From: an archaeon
GTDB lineage: Archaea > Nanobdellota > Nanobdellia > SCGC-AAA011-G17 > PNOQ01
DNA: 11,759 bases
Reading direction: 5' to 3'
Assembly (NCBI GenBank): GCA_021107835.1
Contig: JAIOSD010000022.1
Location: forward strand, 1-11,759
Both the position numbers and the translations under genes were made by a program. Positions within the stretch are counted from its first letter, which is position 1. Each line of letters starts with the position of its first letter. The notes under the pieces were generated by a model. The model saw nothing but the letters and a program-made list of their open reading frames with translations, had not been told where the DNA came from and searched no databases. Shown here piece after piece: positions 5,703-10,994 of the stretch.

Positions 5703-6239
5703 CGCATCCGGCCCTATTCTTAGTGGCGTCCTATATTCTCCAACCTCTTTGGCCCACCTACTTTCACTCACTTTATCTACTGAATCTACAATCAACTGAA
5801 TTGAATCTGTTTCCATAAAATCTTCAATACTCTTTATTTCTTGCACATCCGCAGTAAAATCTACCCCAAGGACATGGAAATATCTTCTGATCCCTTCCGT
5901 AAGACTTATTTCTTCTCTAGTTATCTCTCTAATATGGTTTTCTCCCAAATATAGAAGTATCAATGATTGATCATAGTCCCTTTCAAGAGGATGTCCCCCC
6001 TCTAAATCTATCTCTAACTGAATAATTGATAGATCCTTCTCCATTTCTCTTTCTGTTCTCTTTCTGTTCGAGAGATATACATAATCTGGATTTATAAGGG
6101 GATTACTTCGAATGTGCATTCCTCTCTCTAATCCCTTATTTACTTTTTTTATTTCATCTAGATAGCGTCTTGGGAGCAACCCAAGAGACAATATGGATTG
6201 TAAGTTTCTTCTGTCCGTACGGTGATAATATTTTGTCAT
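5688..6239 (-). CDS. Probable ADP-ribosyltransferase-fold (ART/KptA/DarT-like) protein
   Basis: A 183-residue soluble protein. The N-terminus KYYHRTDRRNLQSILSLGLL (3-22) matches the first strand-helix of ADP-ribosyltransferase folds (YHxT plus NLxSILxxGL). PDYVYLSNR follows at the place of the second motif. The C-terminal GEYRTPLRIGPDAL resembles the Glu-containing last motif (E-x-R near a P-E/D-A-L/I ending). Whether it modifies DNA, RNA or protein, or is a KptA-like phosphotransferase, cannot be told. The start at 6239 was chosen over an upstream Met (6299) because the TATA box at 6270-6277 predicts transcription starting near 6249. The protein has 18 Arg to 10 Lys, unlike the Lys-rich neighbours, which hints at transfer. 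It is divergent from an Lrp regulator with a palindrome at its promoter. No antitoxin gene is adjacent in the same orientation. Confidence 0.55.
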   Translation of the reverse strand: MTKYYHRTDRRNLQSILSLGLLPRRYLDEIKKVNKGLERGMHIRSNPLINPDYVYLSNRKRTEREMEKDLSIIQLEIDLEGGHPLERDYDQSLILLYLGENHIREITREEISLTEGIRRYFHVLGVDFTADVQEIKSIEDFMETDSIQLIVDSVDKVSESRWAKEVGEYRTPLRIGPDALKVV

Positions 6240-6244
6240 TTTGA

Positions 6245-6261
6245 TTACTATTATATAGTAA
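6245..6261. promoter_or_regulatory. Palindromic operator at the ADP-ribosyltransferase-like promoter
   Basis: A 17-bp inverted repeat: TTACTAT (6245-6251), 3-bp spacer, ATAGTAA (6255-6261). It covers the predicted transcription start of the minus-strand gene. A 10-bp part, TATATAGTAA, recurs at 6313-6322 over the TATA box of the divergent Lrp gene. Joint control of both promoters by the Lrp protein is plausible. Confidence 0.5.
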
Positions 6262-6269
6262 CTTGTACC

Positions 6270-6277
6270 TATATATA
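6270..6277 (-). promoter_or_regulatory. TATA box of the ADP-ribosyltransferase-like gene
   Basis: TATATATA centred about 35 bp before the ATG at 6239, giving a short leader of roughly 10 nt. Confidence 0.5.
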
Positions 6278-6310
6278 GTTTTTTACAAAAAAATTGCACA
6301 AAAAGAAAAC

Positions 6311-6318
6311 TTTATATA
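6311..6318 (+). promoter_or_regulatory. TATA box of the double Lrp/AsnC regulator
   Basis: TTTATATA centred about 27 bp before the ATG at 6342. It fixes the start there; the earlier in-frame ATG at 6294 lies upstream of the promoter. Confidence 0.6.
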
Positions 6319-6341
6319 GTAAATTATCCCTAAATAACAAT

Positions 6342-7310
6342 ATGACAATAAACTTAGACTTAAGGGATAAGGGGCTATTATTTGAAATAGATTTTGATGC
6401 TAGAAAAACATATGCGGAATTAGCAAGAAAACTGAGAATGAGCAAAAGGGGAGTTGAGTACAAACTTACAAACTTAGAAAAGAAAAAAGTTATTCTTGGT
6501 TACGCTCCAATAATAAATATATCAAAGCTTGGTTATTATTACTTTAGAGTTTTCATTAAATTTCAAAATCTAACCCCAGAATTCAAGACTAAAATAGAGA
6601 ATTATGTAAAAAATAAGAAGGAAATAGGATGGTTTATTTGGTACTATGGAAGTTATGACACTGGTTTTACAATCTGGGCAAAATCAGTAAGTGAATTCAA
6701 ACAATCAATAAATGAATTTTATGAAAAATTTGGAAAAAATATATTAAATTACAAGGAATCAATTGGGATATCAACAAACTTTTATAACAACCGTTATTTA
6801 TTGAAGACAAAAGACTTAAAAAAAATAACAATAAAAGAAGAAACAGACAAAATAAAATTAGATGAAACAGATTATAAACTTTTACAAGCAATTATTAAAA
6901 AACCAAGAGAATCAATCGTAAATATCTCAATAACTCTAAAGGAATCTCCTAAAAAAATAGCCTATAGACTAAAAAAACTAAAAGAAAAAGAAATTCTATT
7001 AGCAATAAGACCAAGAATAAATCACGAATTACTAGGAAAGACATATTTTAAAGCATTTTTATATCTAAATAATTTTAATAGACTAAAAGAATTAGAACAA
7101 TACATTTCAAATGATCCGAGAGTAATATATTTGATAAAAGCCCTGGGCACATGTGATCTGGATGTAGAGATAATGGTAGATTCCACACAGGAATTTTATT
7201 CCTTTATTGAAGGAGTGCAATCCAAATTTCCAAATACTATAAAATCATACGAAACAATGATTTTAGGAGAAACAATAAAGTCGGCTTTCCTTCCAAAAAA
7301 TAATCATTAA
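6342..7310 (+). CDS. Double Lrp/AsnC-family transcriptional regulator
   Basis: A 322-residue protein made of two Lrp/AsnC-like halves. Half 1 has a winged helix (LDLRDKGLLFEIDFDARKTY to LTNLEKKKVI, about 5-52) and a RAM-like alpha/beta sensor region (about 54-145, with GWFIWYYGSYDTGFTIWA). Half 2 has a second helix-turn-helix (LDETDYKLLQAIIKKPRE to YRLKKLKEKEIL, 173-219) and a second RAM-like region (220-310, with VIYLIKALGTCDLDVEIMV). The linker (150-172) is charged. Single Lrp proteins are about 150 residues, so this is a fused or internally duplicated form. The effector is unknown; amino acids are usual in the family. It is divergent from the ADP-ribosyltransferase-like gene across a shared promoter region with palindromic sites. 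It is convergent with the ZPR1 gene, 8 bp apart. Confidence 0.85.
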   Translation: MTINLDLRDKGLLFEIDFDARKTYAELARKLRMSKRGVEYKLTNLEKKKVILGYAPIINISKLGYYYFRVFIKFQNLTPEFKTKIENYVKNKKEIGWFIWYYGSYDTGFTIWAKSVSEFKQSINEFYEKFGKNILNYKESIGISTNFYNNRYLLKTKDLKKITIKEETDKIKLDETDYKLLQAIIKKPRESIVNISITLKESPKKIAYRLKKLKEKEILLAIRPRINHELLGKTYFKAFLYLNNFNRLKELEQYISNDPRVIYLIKALGTCDLDVEIMVDSTQEFYSFIEGVQSKFPNTIKSYETMILGETIKSAFLPKNNH

Positions 7311-7318
7311 AAGCCTTT

Positions 7319-7834
7319 CTATTTCAACTTCTCAACCTTAGCTTTCTCAGAAATAATAGCAGAGTTGCCATTCTTATCTTCAATAACAATTTTTAAAGCA
7401 ACATCGCCACATTTAACCTTCCAGATTTTCTTCAACAATTTCTTAGCTTTCTTACACACCAAAGGATCATCAGAACTATCTCGTTGTCCTTCTAAAATTT
7501 TCTCAAACTTTCCCAATAATCCTTCAACATTACTAACAAACCCCTCTGAATTCTCTCCAGGTTCCATACTCATCTTTAACTGAGAAATCTTAACTAAAGC
7601 AGAACCAGATTTTATAACTCTAGCATTCAAATCACCAACTCCTTCAACATTAAAAGTAATTTTTACAGGATCTTTTTTCTCAGCAGATTCTACATCGGAC
7701 TTAGAAAAGCCACAAGGACAATCCATAGAAAAAAGAAAGGTCAAACCAAAGTAAGGGATATCCATTTCCTCTTCTCGTAAAGTTAACTCCTTTTTCCCAC
7801 AAACAGGACATAATTGCCCCTTTATTTCTTCCAT
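7319..7834 (-). CDS. ZPR1-type zinc finger domain protein
   Basis: A 171-residue archaeal ZPR1-related protein (eukaryotic ZPR1 acts as an eEF1A chaperone; the archaeal role is unclear). The N-terminal zinc finger has CPVCG (C9, C12) and DCPCG (C39, C41), with IPYFGLTFLFS between. The ZPR1 alpha/beta part follows, with DPVKITFNVEGVGDLNARV (55-73), MEPGENSEGFVSNVEGLL (90-107) and KFEKILE. The second zinc knuckle is CxC and not the usual CxxC. The last 50 residues are Lys-rich. A TATA box sits about 26 bp before the ATG, so this is an independent leaderless gene. It is convergent with the Lrp regulator. Confidence 0.85.
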   Translation of the reverse strand: MEEIKGQLCPVCGKKELTLREEEMDIPYFGLTFLFSMDCPCGFSKSDVESAEKKDPVKITFNVEGVGDLNARVIKSGSALVKISQLKMSMEPGENSEGFVSNVEGLLGKFEKILEGQRDSSDDPLVCKKAKKLLKKIWKVKCGDVALKIVIEDKNGNSAIISEKAKVEKLK

Positions 7835-7855
7835 AAAAAGTAAAATAAATAGAAG

Positions 7856-7864
7856 TTTATAAAA
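7856..7864 (-). promoter_or_regulatory. TATA box of the ZPR1-type gene
   Basis: TTTTATAAA on the minus strand centred about 26 bp before the start codon at 7834; leaderless arrangement. Confidence 0.6.
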
Positions 7865-7884
7865 TTATATGGGTTAAAAAATAA

Positions 7885-8289
7885 TCAATTTAAAGAACTT
7901 TCATCACTAAAATCTTGAATAGATTTATTTCTATGAACTGAAGCAAAGCTTGGCGTTACAACAACCCAATCAGTTCCAAATCCCGCAATATCTCCATCAA
8001 TGGCATCACAGGTTTTCTTAAGCTTATTTACCGCCCTTTTAAGCTCAACCATGTCTCTCTCCCTCAAAGGACCAACATTAACTAAAGCAATAGTATATCC
8101 CTCTCTTAAGGCATCTAATGCGGGTTTAATATCAGAAAAATCCTCTACTATAAATGGCCTAACAACGATTTTTGCTTTAGGAACATCAGTTTCAGTAGTG
8201 AGTTCAACATAATCTTCTTCAAATTCAGTTGGAAAATCTTCATCATAAGAAGCAGTACCACCTTTCAATTTTTCAAAAAATCTTTTCAT
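7885..8289 (-). CDS. sepF: SepF, archaeal FtsZ membrane anchor
   Basis: A 134-residue cell-division protein linking FtsZ filaments to the membrane. The first ten residues, MKRFFEKLKG, can form a short amphipathic helix, the expected membrane-targeting segment. A flexible acidic linker spans 12-36. The SepF (DUF552) core spans about 38-118, with KIVVRPFIVEDFSDIKPALD, TIALVNVGPL and GDIAGFGTDWVVVTP. Archaeal SepF acts as the anchor in species without FtsA. It has its own promoter (TATA box 29 bp from the ATG). FtsZ lies about 2.7 kb away on the same strand, so both halves of the division apparatus are in this window. Confidence 0.93.
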   Translation of the reverse strand: MKRFFEKLKGGTASYDEDFPTEFEEDYVELTTETDVPKAKIVVRPFIVEDFSDIKPALDALREGYTIALVNVGPLRERDMVELKRAVNKLKKTCDAIDGDIAGFGTDWVVVTPSFASVHRNKSIQDFSDESSLN

Positions 8290-8313
8290 CTTATCTAAGG
8301 GAATAATAGCAAA

Positions 8314-8322
8314 TTTATAAAC
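8314..8322 (-). promoter_or_regulatory. TATA box of sepF
   Basis: GTTTATAAA on the minus strand centred about 29 bp before the start at 8289, in the 42-bp gap after the UPF0147 gene. It indicates separate, leaderless transcription of sepF. Confidence 0.55.
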
Positions 8323-8331
8323 ATTTCTATT

Positions 8332-8583
8332 TTATTTAATACATTCTAGTTTAGACACAATATCCCATATTTGGGTCCTTGTATACACAGGTATATTAGT
8401 ATCCTCAGAAATTTCATCAAGCTCTTGAATAGATTCGTCAACCCTTATAGAAATAGATCGAGTTTCACACATCAAAGCAGAGCAAGCATTAGCAATTCGA
8501 GTACGTACGTTTCTAGGTACCTCATCATCTTTTTGTAGTTGGGAAAGAGATTCTAATACACTTAAAACCTCTTCTTTATTCAT
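8332..8583 (-). CDS. UPF0147 family protein
   Basis: An 83-residue all-helical archaeal protein of unknown function. The sequence LSQLQKDDEVPRNVRTRIANA (13-33) followed by DTNIPVYTRTQIWDIVSKLE (61-80) is the UPF0147 hallmark: two similar helical hairpins, each with a V/I-P-x-x-x-R-T/R-x-I core. The ATG overlaps the prefoldin beta stop as ATGA, so it is translationally coupled to a chaperone gene. Last gene of the eL43-RpoP-prefoldin cluster. Three cysteines (34, 39, 81) show no obvious metal motif. Confidence 0.88.
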   Translation of the reverse strand: MNKEEVLSVLESLSQLQKDDEVPRNVRTRIANACSALMCETRSISIRVDESIQELDEISEDTNIPVYTRTQIWDIVSKLECIK

Positions 8584-8915
8584 TTTTTCAAACTCCCCAT
8601 AATGTCTTTTTGTAATATTTCTGCTTCTTCTCTCAATTTTTTTTCTTCTTTTTCAATATTTTTAACCTTAAGTTCAGCCATATCTTTCTTAGAGGTAAGA
8701 TCTTTCTTTAATTCTTCTTTTTCAAAAGAAACCATCACATTCCCAATTATTTTGTAAGTTTCTTTAGCGCCATCTAACTCTCCAAGAGCATTATCTGTTT
8801 CCAAAGCTTGACCCTGAAAGGTTTGTTTTTGCATAATTAATGATTGAATCCTTTGTTCAAGTATTTGTAATTTAGATATCTTAACTTTTGTTGCCTTATC
8901 CATATCTTCTGTCAT
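8580..8915 (-). CDS. pfdB: Prefoldin subunit beta
   Basis: A 111-residue subunit of the hexameric (alpha2 beta4) prefoldin, a cytosolic co-chaperone that hands unfolded proteins to the thermosome. An N-terminal coiled-coil helix (about 8-46, KISKLQILEQRIQSLIMQKQ) and a C-terminal coiled coil (72-108) flank a short beta-hairpin linker (ETYKIIGNVMVSF, 52-64), which is the classic beta-subunit plan. NALGEL precedes the hairpin. Three bases separate it from the RpoP stop and it overlaps UPF0147 by 4 bp, so these genes form one operon. Confidence 0.93.
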   Translation of the reverse strand: MTEDMDKATKVKISKLQILEQRIQSLIMQKQTFQGQALETDNALGELDGAKETYKIIGNVMVSFEKEELKKDLTSKKDMAELKVKNIEKEEKKLREEAEILQKDIMGSLKK

Positions 8916-8918
8916 TTT

Positions 8919-9056
8919 TTATACCGCCTTTACTTTAGTTTTTACCATTCGTGGTTTAAATAATATTTTAGATCCACAATAAATACATCTAACTCGTCTC
9001 TTAACTGTTTTATCATCAATTTCTTTTCCACAATTAAAACATTTATATTTAACCAT
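8919..9056 (-). CDS. rpoP: DNA-directed RNA polymerase subunit P (Rpb12-like)
   Basis: A 45-residue zinc-ribbon subunit of archaeal RNA polymerase, homologous to eukaryotic Rpb12. Translated by hand: it begins MVKYKCFNCGKEID, then KRRVRCIYCGSKILFKPR, ending at a TAA at 8921-8919. The cysteine pairs CFNC (C6, C9) and CIYC (C24, C27) and the RVRCxYCGSKILFKPR stretch are diagnostic. It starts two bases after the eL43 stop, with GGGAG (9062-9066) as Shine-Dalgarno. It lies three bases before prefoldin beta. The order eL43-RpoP-prefoldin is common in archaea. It is easily missed in automatic calls because of its length. Confidence 0.93.
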   Translation of the reverse strand: MVKYKCFNCGKEIDDKTVKRRVRCIYCGSKILFKPRMVKTKVKAV

Positions 9057-9058
9057 CT

Positions 9059-9271
9059 TTACTCCCTTAATGAATAAGCTCTTCCTGCGAATTTAACATT
9101 ACATTTTTTACAATGCCATATTCCAGAACTTATTCTCTTAACTTTCTGTTTTAAACACAATGGACAATTATATTTTTTCTTTTGTTTATCTTCAACAGAT
9201 TGTCTTTTCTGTTTCAACGGCGCCCCATATCTTGCACCATATTTTCCACTGCCCTTTGTTTTCTTTACCAT
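9059..9271 (-). CDS. rpl37ae: Large ribosomal subunit protein eL43 (L37Ae)
   Basis: A 70-residue zinc-finger protein of the large ribosomal subunit. The basic N-terminus KKTKGSGKYGARYG (3-16) and the zinc site CPLC (C36, C39) and CKKC (C54, C57), with SGIWHCKKC and FAGRAY, identify the family. It is shorter than many homologues, ending right after the AGxAY motif. First gene of the eL43-RpoP-prefoldin beta-UPF0147 operon, with a TATA box about 29 bp upstream. Its last codons carry the ribosome-binding site of rpoP. Confidence 0.95.
   Translation of the reverse strand: MVKKTKGSGKYGARYGAPLKQKRQSVEDKQKKKYNCPLCLKQKVKRISSGIWHCKKCNVKFAGRAYSLRE
9062..9066 (-). promoter_or_regulatory. Shine-Dalgarno site of rpoP
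   Basis: GGGAG at the end of the eL43 gene, five bases before the rpoP ATG. It supports the 45-residue reading of RpoP. Confidence 0.5.
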
Positions 9272-9296
9272 TTTTCATAGAAATTCTATTATTCAG

Positions 9297-9304
9297 TATT
9301 AAAT
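9297..9304 (-). promoter_or_regulatory. TATA box of the eL43 operon
   Basis: ATTTAATA on the minus strand centred about 29 bp before the start codon, between the tRNA gene and eL43. It predicts a leaderless first gene. Confidence 0.45.
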
Positions 9305-9335
9305 CTTCTTTTAAAAACTTTTCTATTCGATAAAA

Positions 9336-9435
9336 TGGGGCTGCGAGGATTTGAACCCCGATCGCCAGGCCCCAAACCTGGAGTGCTATTCCTCCTAGCT
9401 TTATAGATTGCTAGTCCAAGTTACACTACAACCCC
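9336..9435 (-). tRNA. tRNA-Pro (anticodon UGG) with a D-arm insertion
   Basis: Acceptor stem GGGGTTG (9435-9429) pairs with CAGCCCC (9343-9337), discriminator A at 9336, no encoded CCA. The T arm is CGGGG, loop TTCAAAT, CCTCG. The anticodon arm is CCAGG, loop TTTGGGG, CCTGG, giving anticodon TGG followed by G37, as expected for proline. G1-C72 with A73 fits archaeal tRNA-Pro. The D stem is GTGT (9426-9423) with GCAC (9386-9383), and A15 can pair with T48. The D region is about 25 nt too long: a 100-nt gene would give a 75-nt tRNA after removal. A class II tRNA with a long variable arm was considered but leaves no valid anticodon loop. Confidence 0.85.
9389..9413 (-). other. Probable non-canonical tRNA intron in the D arm
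   Basis: An extra 25 nt lies between G19 and C25 of the tRNA. The sequence TAGCA occurs at both ends (9413-9409 and 9388-9384), so the exact ends are ambiguous over several bases. Inside, CTAGC and GCTAG form a 5-bp stem with a 10-nt loop. Outside it, CTT can pair with GAG, flanked by three-base bulges GGA and GAA, then the D stem. That is a relaxed bulge-helix-bulge layout, which archaeal tRNA endonuclease recognises. In that model the excised piece is about 26 nt. Confidence 0.55.
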
Positions 9436-9462
9436 ATAAACAATTTTTAGGGAAGAAATCTC

Positions 9463-9471
9463 ATTTAAAAA
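9463..9471 (-). promoter_or_regulatory. TATA-like box of the tRNA-Pro gene
   Basis: TTTTTAAAT on the minus strand about 32 bp upstream of the tRNA 5' end, downstream of the rpl11 T tracts. It suggests an independent tRNA promoter. Confidence 0.4.
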
Positions 9472-9483
9472 GGTTACTAATTT

Positions 9484-9500
9484 AAAAAATAAAAAAAGAA
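9484..9500 (-). terminator. T-tract terminator after rpl11
   Basis: Immediately after the rpl11 stop the minus strand has T7 (9497-9491) and T6 (9489-9484) without a stable hairpin, the usual archaeal intrinsic termination signal. Confidence 0.5.
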
Positions 9501-10202
9501 TTATTTCTTTTTCTCTTCTTTCTTATCGCCGTTCTCTTTTACTTCTTCTTCGCCTTCAACAGTTTCACCCTCGGCAGCTTCACCTTCAACAGGTTCCTCT
9601 GCAGGCTTTTCTTCTTCGGCCTTTGCTAACTCTTTAGTATGTTCTACTTCTAGTTCAGCGTTTATTTTCTCCAAATCTTCTTTCAACTTAGTTTTCTTCT
9701 CTTCATCAACTTCAGTTTTTTCAGATTTAATCATTTCATCATATTTTCCACTATCAAGATCTTCATTGATTTCAACAGGAATTTTTCCTTCAATCAATAA
9801 TCCAAGAGTGCCACAGCTTCCAATAATAGATTTAACAGAAGCTTTCAAATCCTTAACGAGCATAGAATCCATTTTCATTCTAGCAACTTTAATTATTTGC
9901 TCCATTGCAACATTCCCAGATTTTTTTAGCTTTTGCAATCCAGAACCTTTTTGCAATCCAATTTCTTTTTTAATAAGTTCAGAAACTGGCGGAGTTCCAA
10001 TTTCCAGCGCAAAAGATTTATCATCTGTTTCAACAGTAACTGTTACAGGAACTTTCATTCCTTTAAAATCAGCAGTTTTCTTATTTATTTCTTCTAAAAT
10101 TTCTTGAATATTAACCCCAAGTGGTCCAAAAGCCTGACCCATTGCTGGTCCAGCGCTAGCTTTTCCACCTTCAACCATAACTTCAACTTTTTCTTTACTC
10201 AT
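9501..10202 (-). CDS. rpl11: Large ribosomal subunit protein uL11 with a long charged C-terminal tail
   Basis: A 233-residue protein of the GTPase-associated centre of the large subunit. The N-terminal domain (about 4-66) has GGKASAGPAMGQAFGPLGVN (12-31) with the conserved prolines. The C-terminal RNA-binding domain (70-145) has GTPPVSELIKKE (69-80), GSGLQK, and IGSCGTLGLLIEGK (127-140), which bind the 23S rRNA thiostrepton loop. Family members usually end near residue 160. Here about 70 more residues follow, rich in Glu and Lys (AEEEKPAEEP, EGETVEGEEE, ending KKEEKKK). The start at 10202 overlaps the spt5 stop by 8 bp; an upstream in-frame ATG at 10217 adds only MRKKK. The usual following genes for uL1, uL10 and L12 are not here; a tRNA follows. 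Confidence 0.95.
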   Translation of the reverse strand: MSKEKVEVMVEGGKASAGPAMGQAFGPLGVNIQEILEEINKKTADFKGMKVPVTVTVETDDKSFALEIGTPPVSELIKKEIGLQKGSGLQKLKKSGNVAMEQIIKVARMKMDSMLVKDLKASVKSIIGSCGTLGLLIEGKIPVEINEDLDSGKYDEMIKSEKTEVDEEKKTKLKEDLEKINAELEVEHTKELAKAEEEKPAEEPVEGEAAEGETVEGEEEVKENGDKKEEKKK

Positions 10203-10659
10203 TTTCTTCTTCCTCATCTCTTCTTATAACTTTAACAGAATCTAATTTAACAGTAATTGGTATTGGCACTGCTGCTTCTAACAATTCAACAACAACATCT
10301 TCCTTTGCTTCATCTACCCTCACTACTCTAGCTTTTTCACGTTTAAATGGTCCAGCAATTATTTCAACAATATCATTTTTTCTTATATCCACAACAATTT
10401 TTGCTTGCTCTAACATATGTTCTACTTCAGAATATTCTACTTCTCCAGACAATATCCCTCTTGCATAAGGCACACCCATAGAAGCTTCTTCCGCATCTGC
10501 CCTAGCTCTTGCTTCAATAAAGACATATCCTCTCAAACCATGTGGTCTAAATAAACTAAATACTGCCAATCCTTTTTTATCTACATTCGCAGAAACAAAA
10601 TCCAAAACTTGGTCTTCCCTGTTTGCAGTTGTCCTTAATGTAAATATATGCGATTCCAT
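10195..10659 (-). CDS. spt5: Transcription elongation factor Spt5 (NusG-like)
   Basis: A 154-residue processivity factor that binds the RNA polymerase clamp. The NGN domain spans about 1-85, with IFTLRTTANREDQVLDF, the loop RPHGLRGYVFIEA (38-50) and VPYARGILSGEV. The KOW domain spans about 90-145, with NDIVEIIAGPFKREKARVVRVD (95-116). This is the compact archaeal architecture, which partners the small protein Spt4. It starts one base after the secE stop and overlaps rpl11, so secE-spt5-rpl11 is one operon, an arrangement conserved widely in archaea. Confidence 0.96.
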   Translation of the reverse strand: MESHIFTLRTTANREDQVLDFVSANVDKKGLAVFSLFRPHGLRGYVFIEARARADAEEASMGVPYARGILSGEVEYSEVEHMLEQAKIVVDIRKNDIVEIIAGPFKREKARVVRVDEAKEDVVVELLEAAVPIPITVKLDSVKVIRRDEEEENE

Positions 10660-10660
10660 T

Positions 10661-10858
10661 TTAAAATAAATTCCATACCAAATGGATTATAAATCCAATC
10701 GCTCCTATTAAAGCAATTCCAATTCCTGTAACCTTGACGATAACTCTCAATTCTTCTTTTGTAGGTTTCTTAGTTACTTGGAATACCCTCTTACACTGTA
10801 ATGTAAAGCTTCTAAGCCTCGAAAATACAGTTCTTTTCTGTTGGTTTTCAAACTCCAT
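10661..10858 (-). CDS. secE: Preprotein translocase subunit SecE (Sec61-gamma)
   Basis: A 65-residue single-span membrane protein clamping the SecY channel. A basic cytoplasmic amphipathic helix (about 11-38, ending KKPTKEELRVIVKVT) leads into one membrane helix (about 43-63, TGIGIALIGAIGFIIHLVWN). The KPTKEEL motif before the membrane segment is the SecE/Sec61-gamma signature. First gene of the secE-spt5-rpl11 operon. Unlike the other first genes here, its likely TATA box lies about 52 bp upstream, giving a leader of roughly 25 nt without a clear Shine-Dalgarno site. Confidence 0.92.
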   Translation of the reverse strand: MEFENQQKRTVFSRLRSFTLQCKRVFQVTKKPTKEELRVIVKVTGIGIALIGAIGFIIHLVWNLF

Positions 10859-10906
10859 TTTAGTTCGTTAATCTCTAAAAATAACATAGTTGAGGAAAAT
10901 ATATTG

Positions 10907-10914
10907 TTTATAAG
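10907..10914 (-). promoter_or_regulatory. TATA box of the secE-spt5-rpl11 operon
   Basis: CTTATAAA on the minus strand, about 52 bp before the secE ATG. It would give a short leader and not a leaderless message. Confidence 0.45.
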
Positions 10915-10926
10915 TCTTTCTAAATT

Positions 10927-10963
10927 AAAAAAGTTGTGCAAGCCATAGACATATGTCGTAAGC
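10927..10963 (-). terminator. Possible hairpin plus T tract between ftsZ and secE
   Basis: GACATATGTC (10948-10957) is a perfect 10-bp palindrome. It is flanked by short complementary bases (AGC and GCT), so a broken hairpin can form. A T6 tract (10932-10927) follows on the minus strand. It could be a second ftsZ terminator or a protein site; the hairpin loop would be very tight. Confidence 0.3.
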
Positions 10964-10977
10964 TAAAATAATAAATT

Positions 10978-10989
10978 AAAAAAGAAAAA
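10978..10989 (-). terminator. T-tract terminator after ftsZ
   Basis: Five bases after the ftsZ stop the minus strand reads T5, C, T6 within a pyrimidine-rich stretch, typical of archaeal intrinsic termination. The 136-bp gap to secE holds this, the palindrome at 10948 and the secE promoter. Confidence 0.5.
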
Positions 10990-10994
10990 GGAAT

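Noticed and set aside
6240..6299. A longer N-terminus for the ART-like protein starting at 6299
   Set aside because: The extension runs through the TATA box and the palindrome and is low-complexity; the fold begins at residue 2 of the shorter form.
6294..6341. A longer N-terminus for the Lrp-type regulator starting at 6294
   Set aside because: The TATA box at 6311-6318 lies inside this extension, so transcription would start after it; the ATG at 6342 fits the leaderless pattern.
9336..9435. Class II tRNA (Leu or Ser) with a long variable arm
   Set aside because: The alternative anticodon arm has only four pairs and a loop without U33, while the CCAGG/CCTGG arm gives a perfect Pro anticodon loop.
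9766..10107. A plus-strand open frame of 113 codons opposite rpl11
   Set aside because: Its sequence is the antisense of a clearly conserved ribosomal protein gene; it has no plausible start signals.
10859..10994. A small RNA or riboswitch in the ftsZ-secE gap
   Set aside because: Only a short palindrome, T tracts and a TATA box can be seen; no extended conserved structure is evident.
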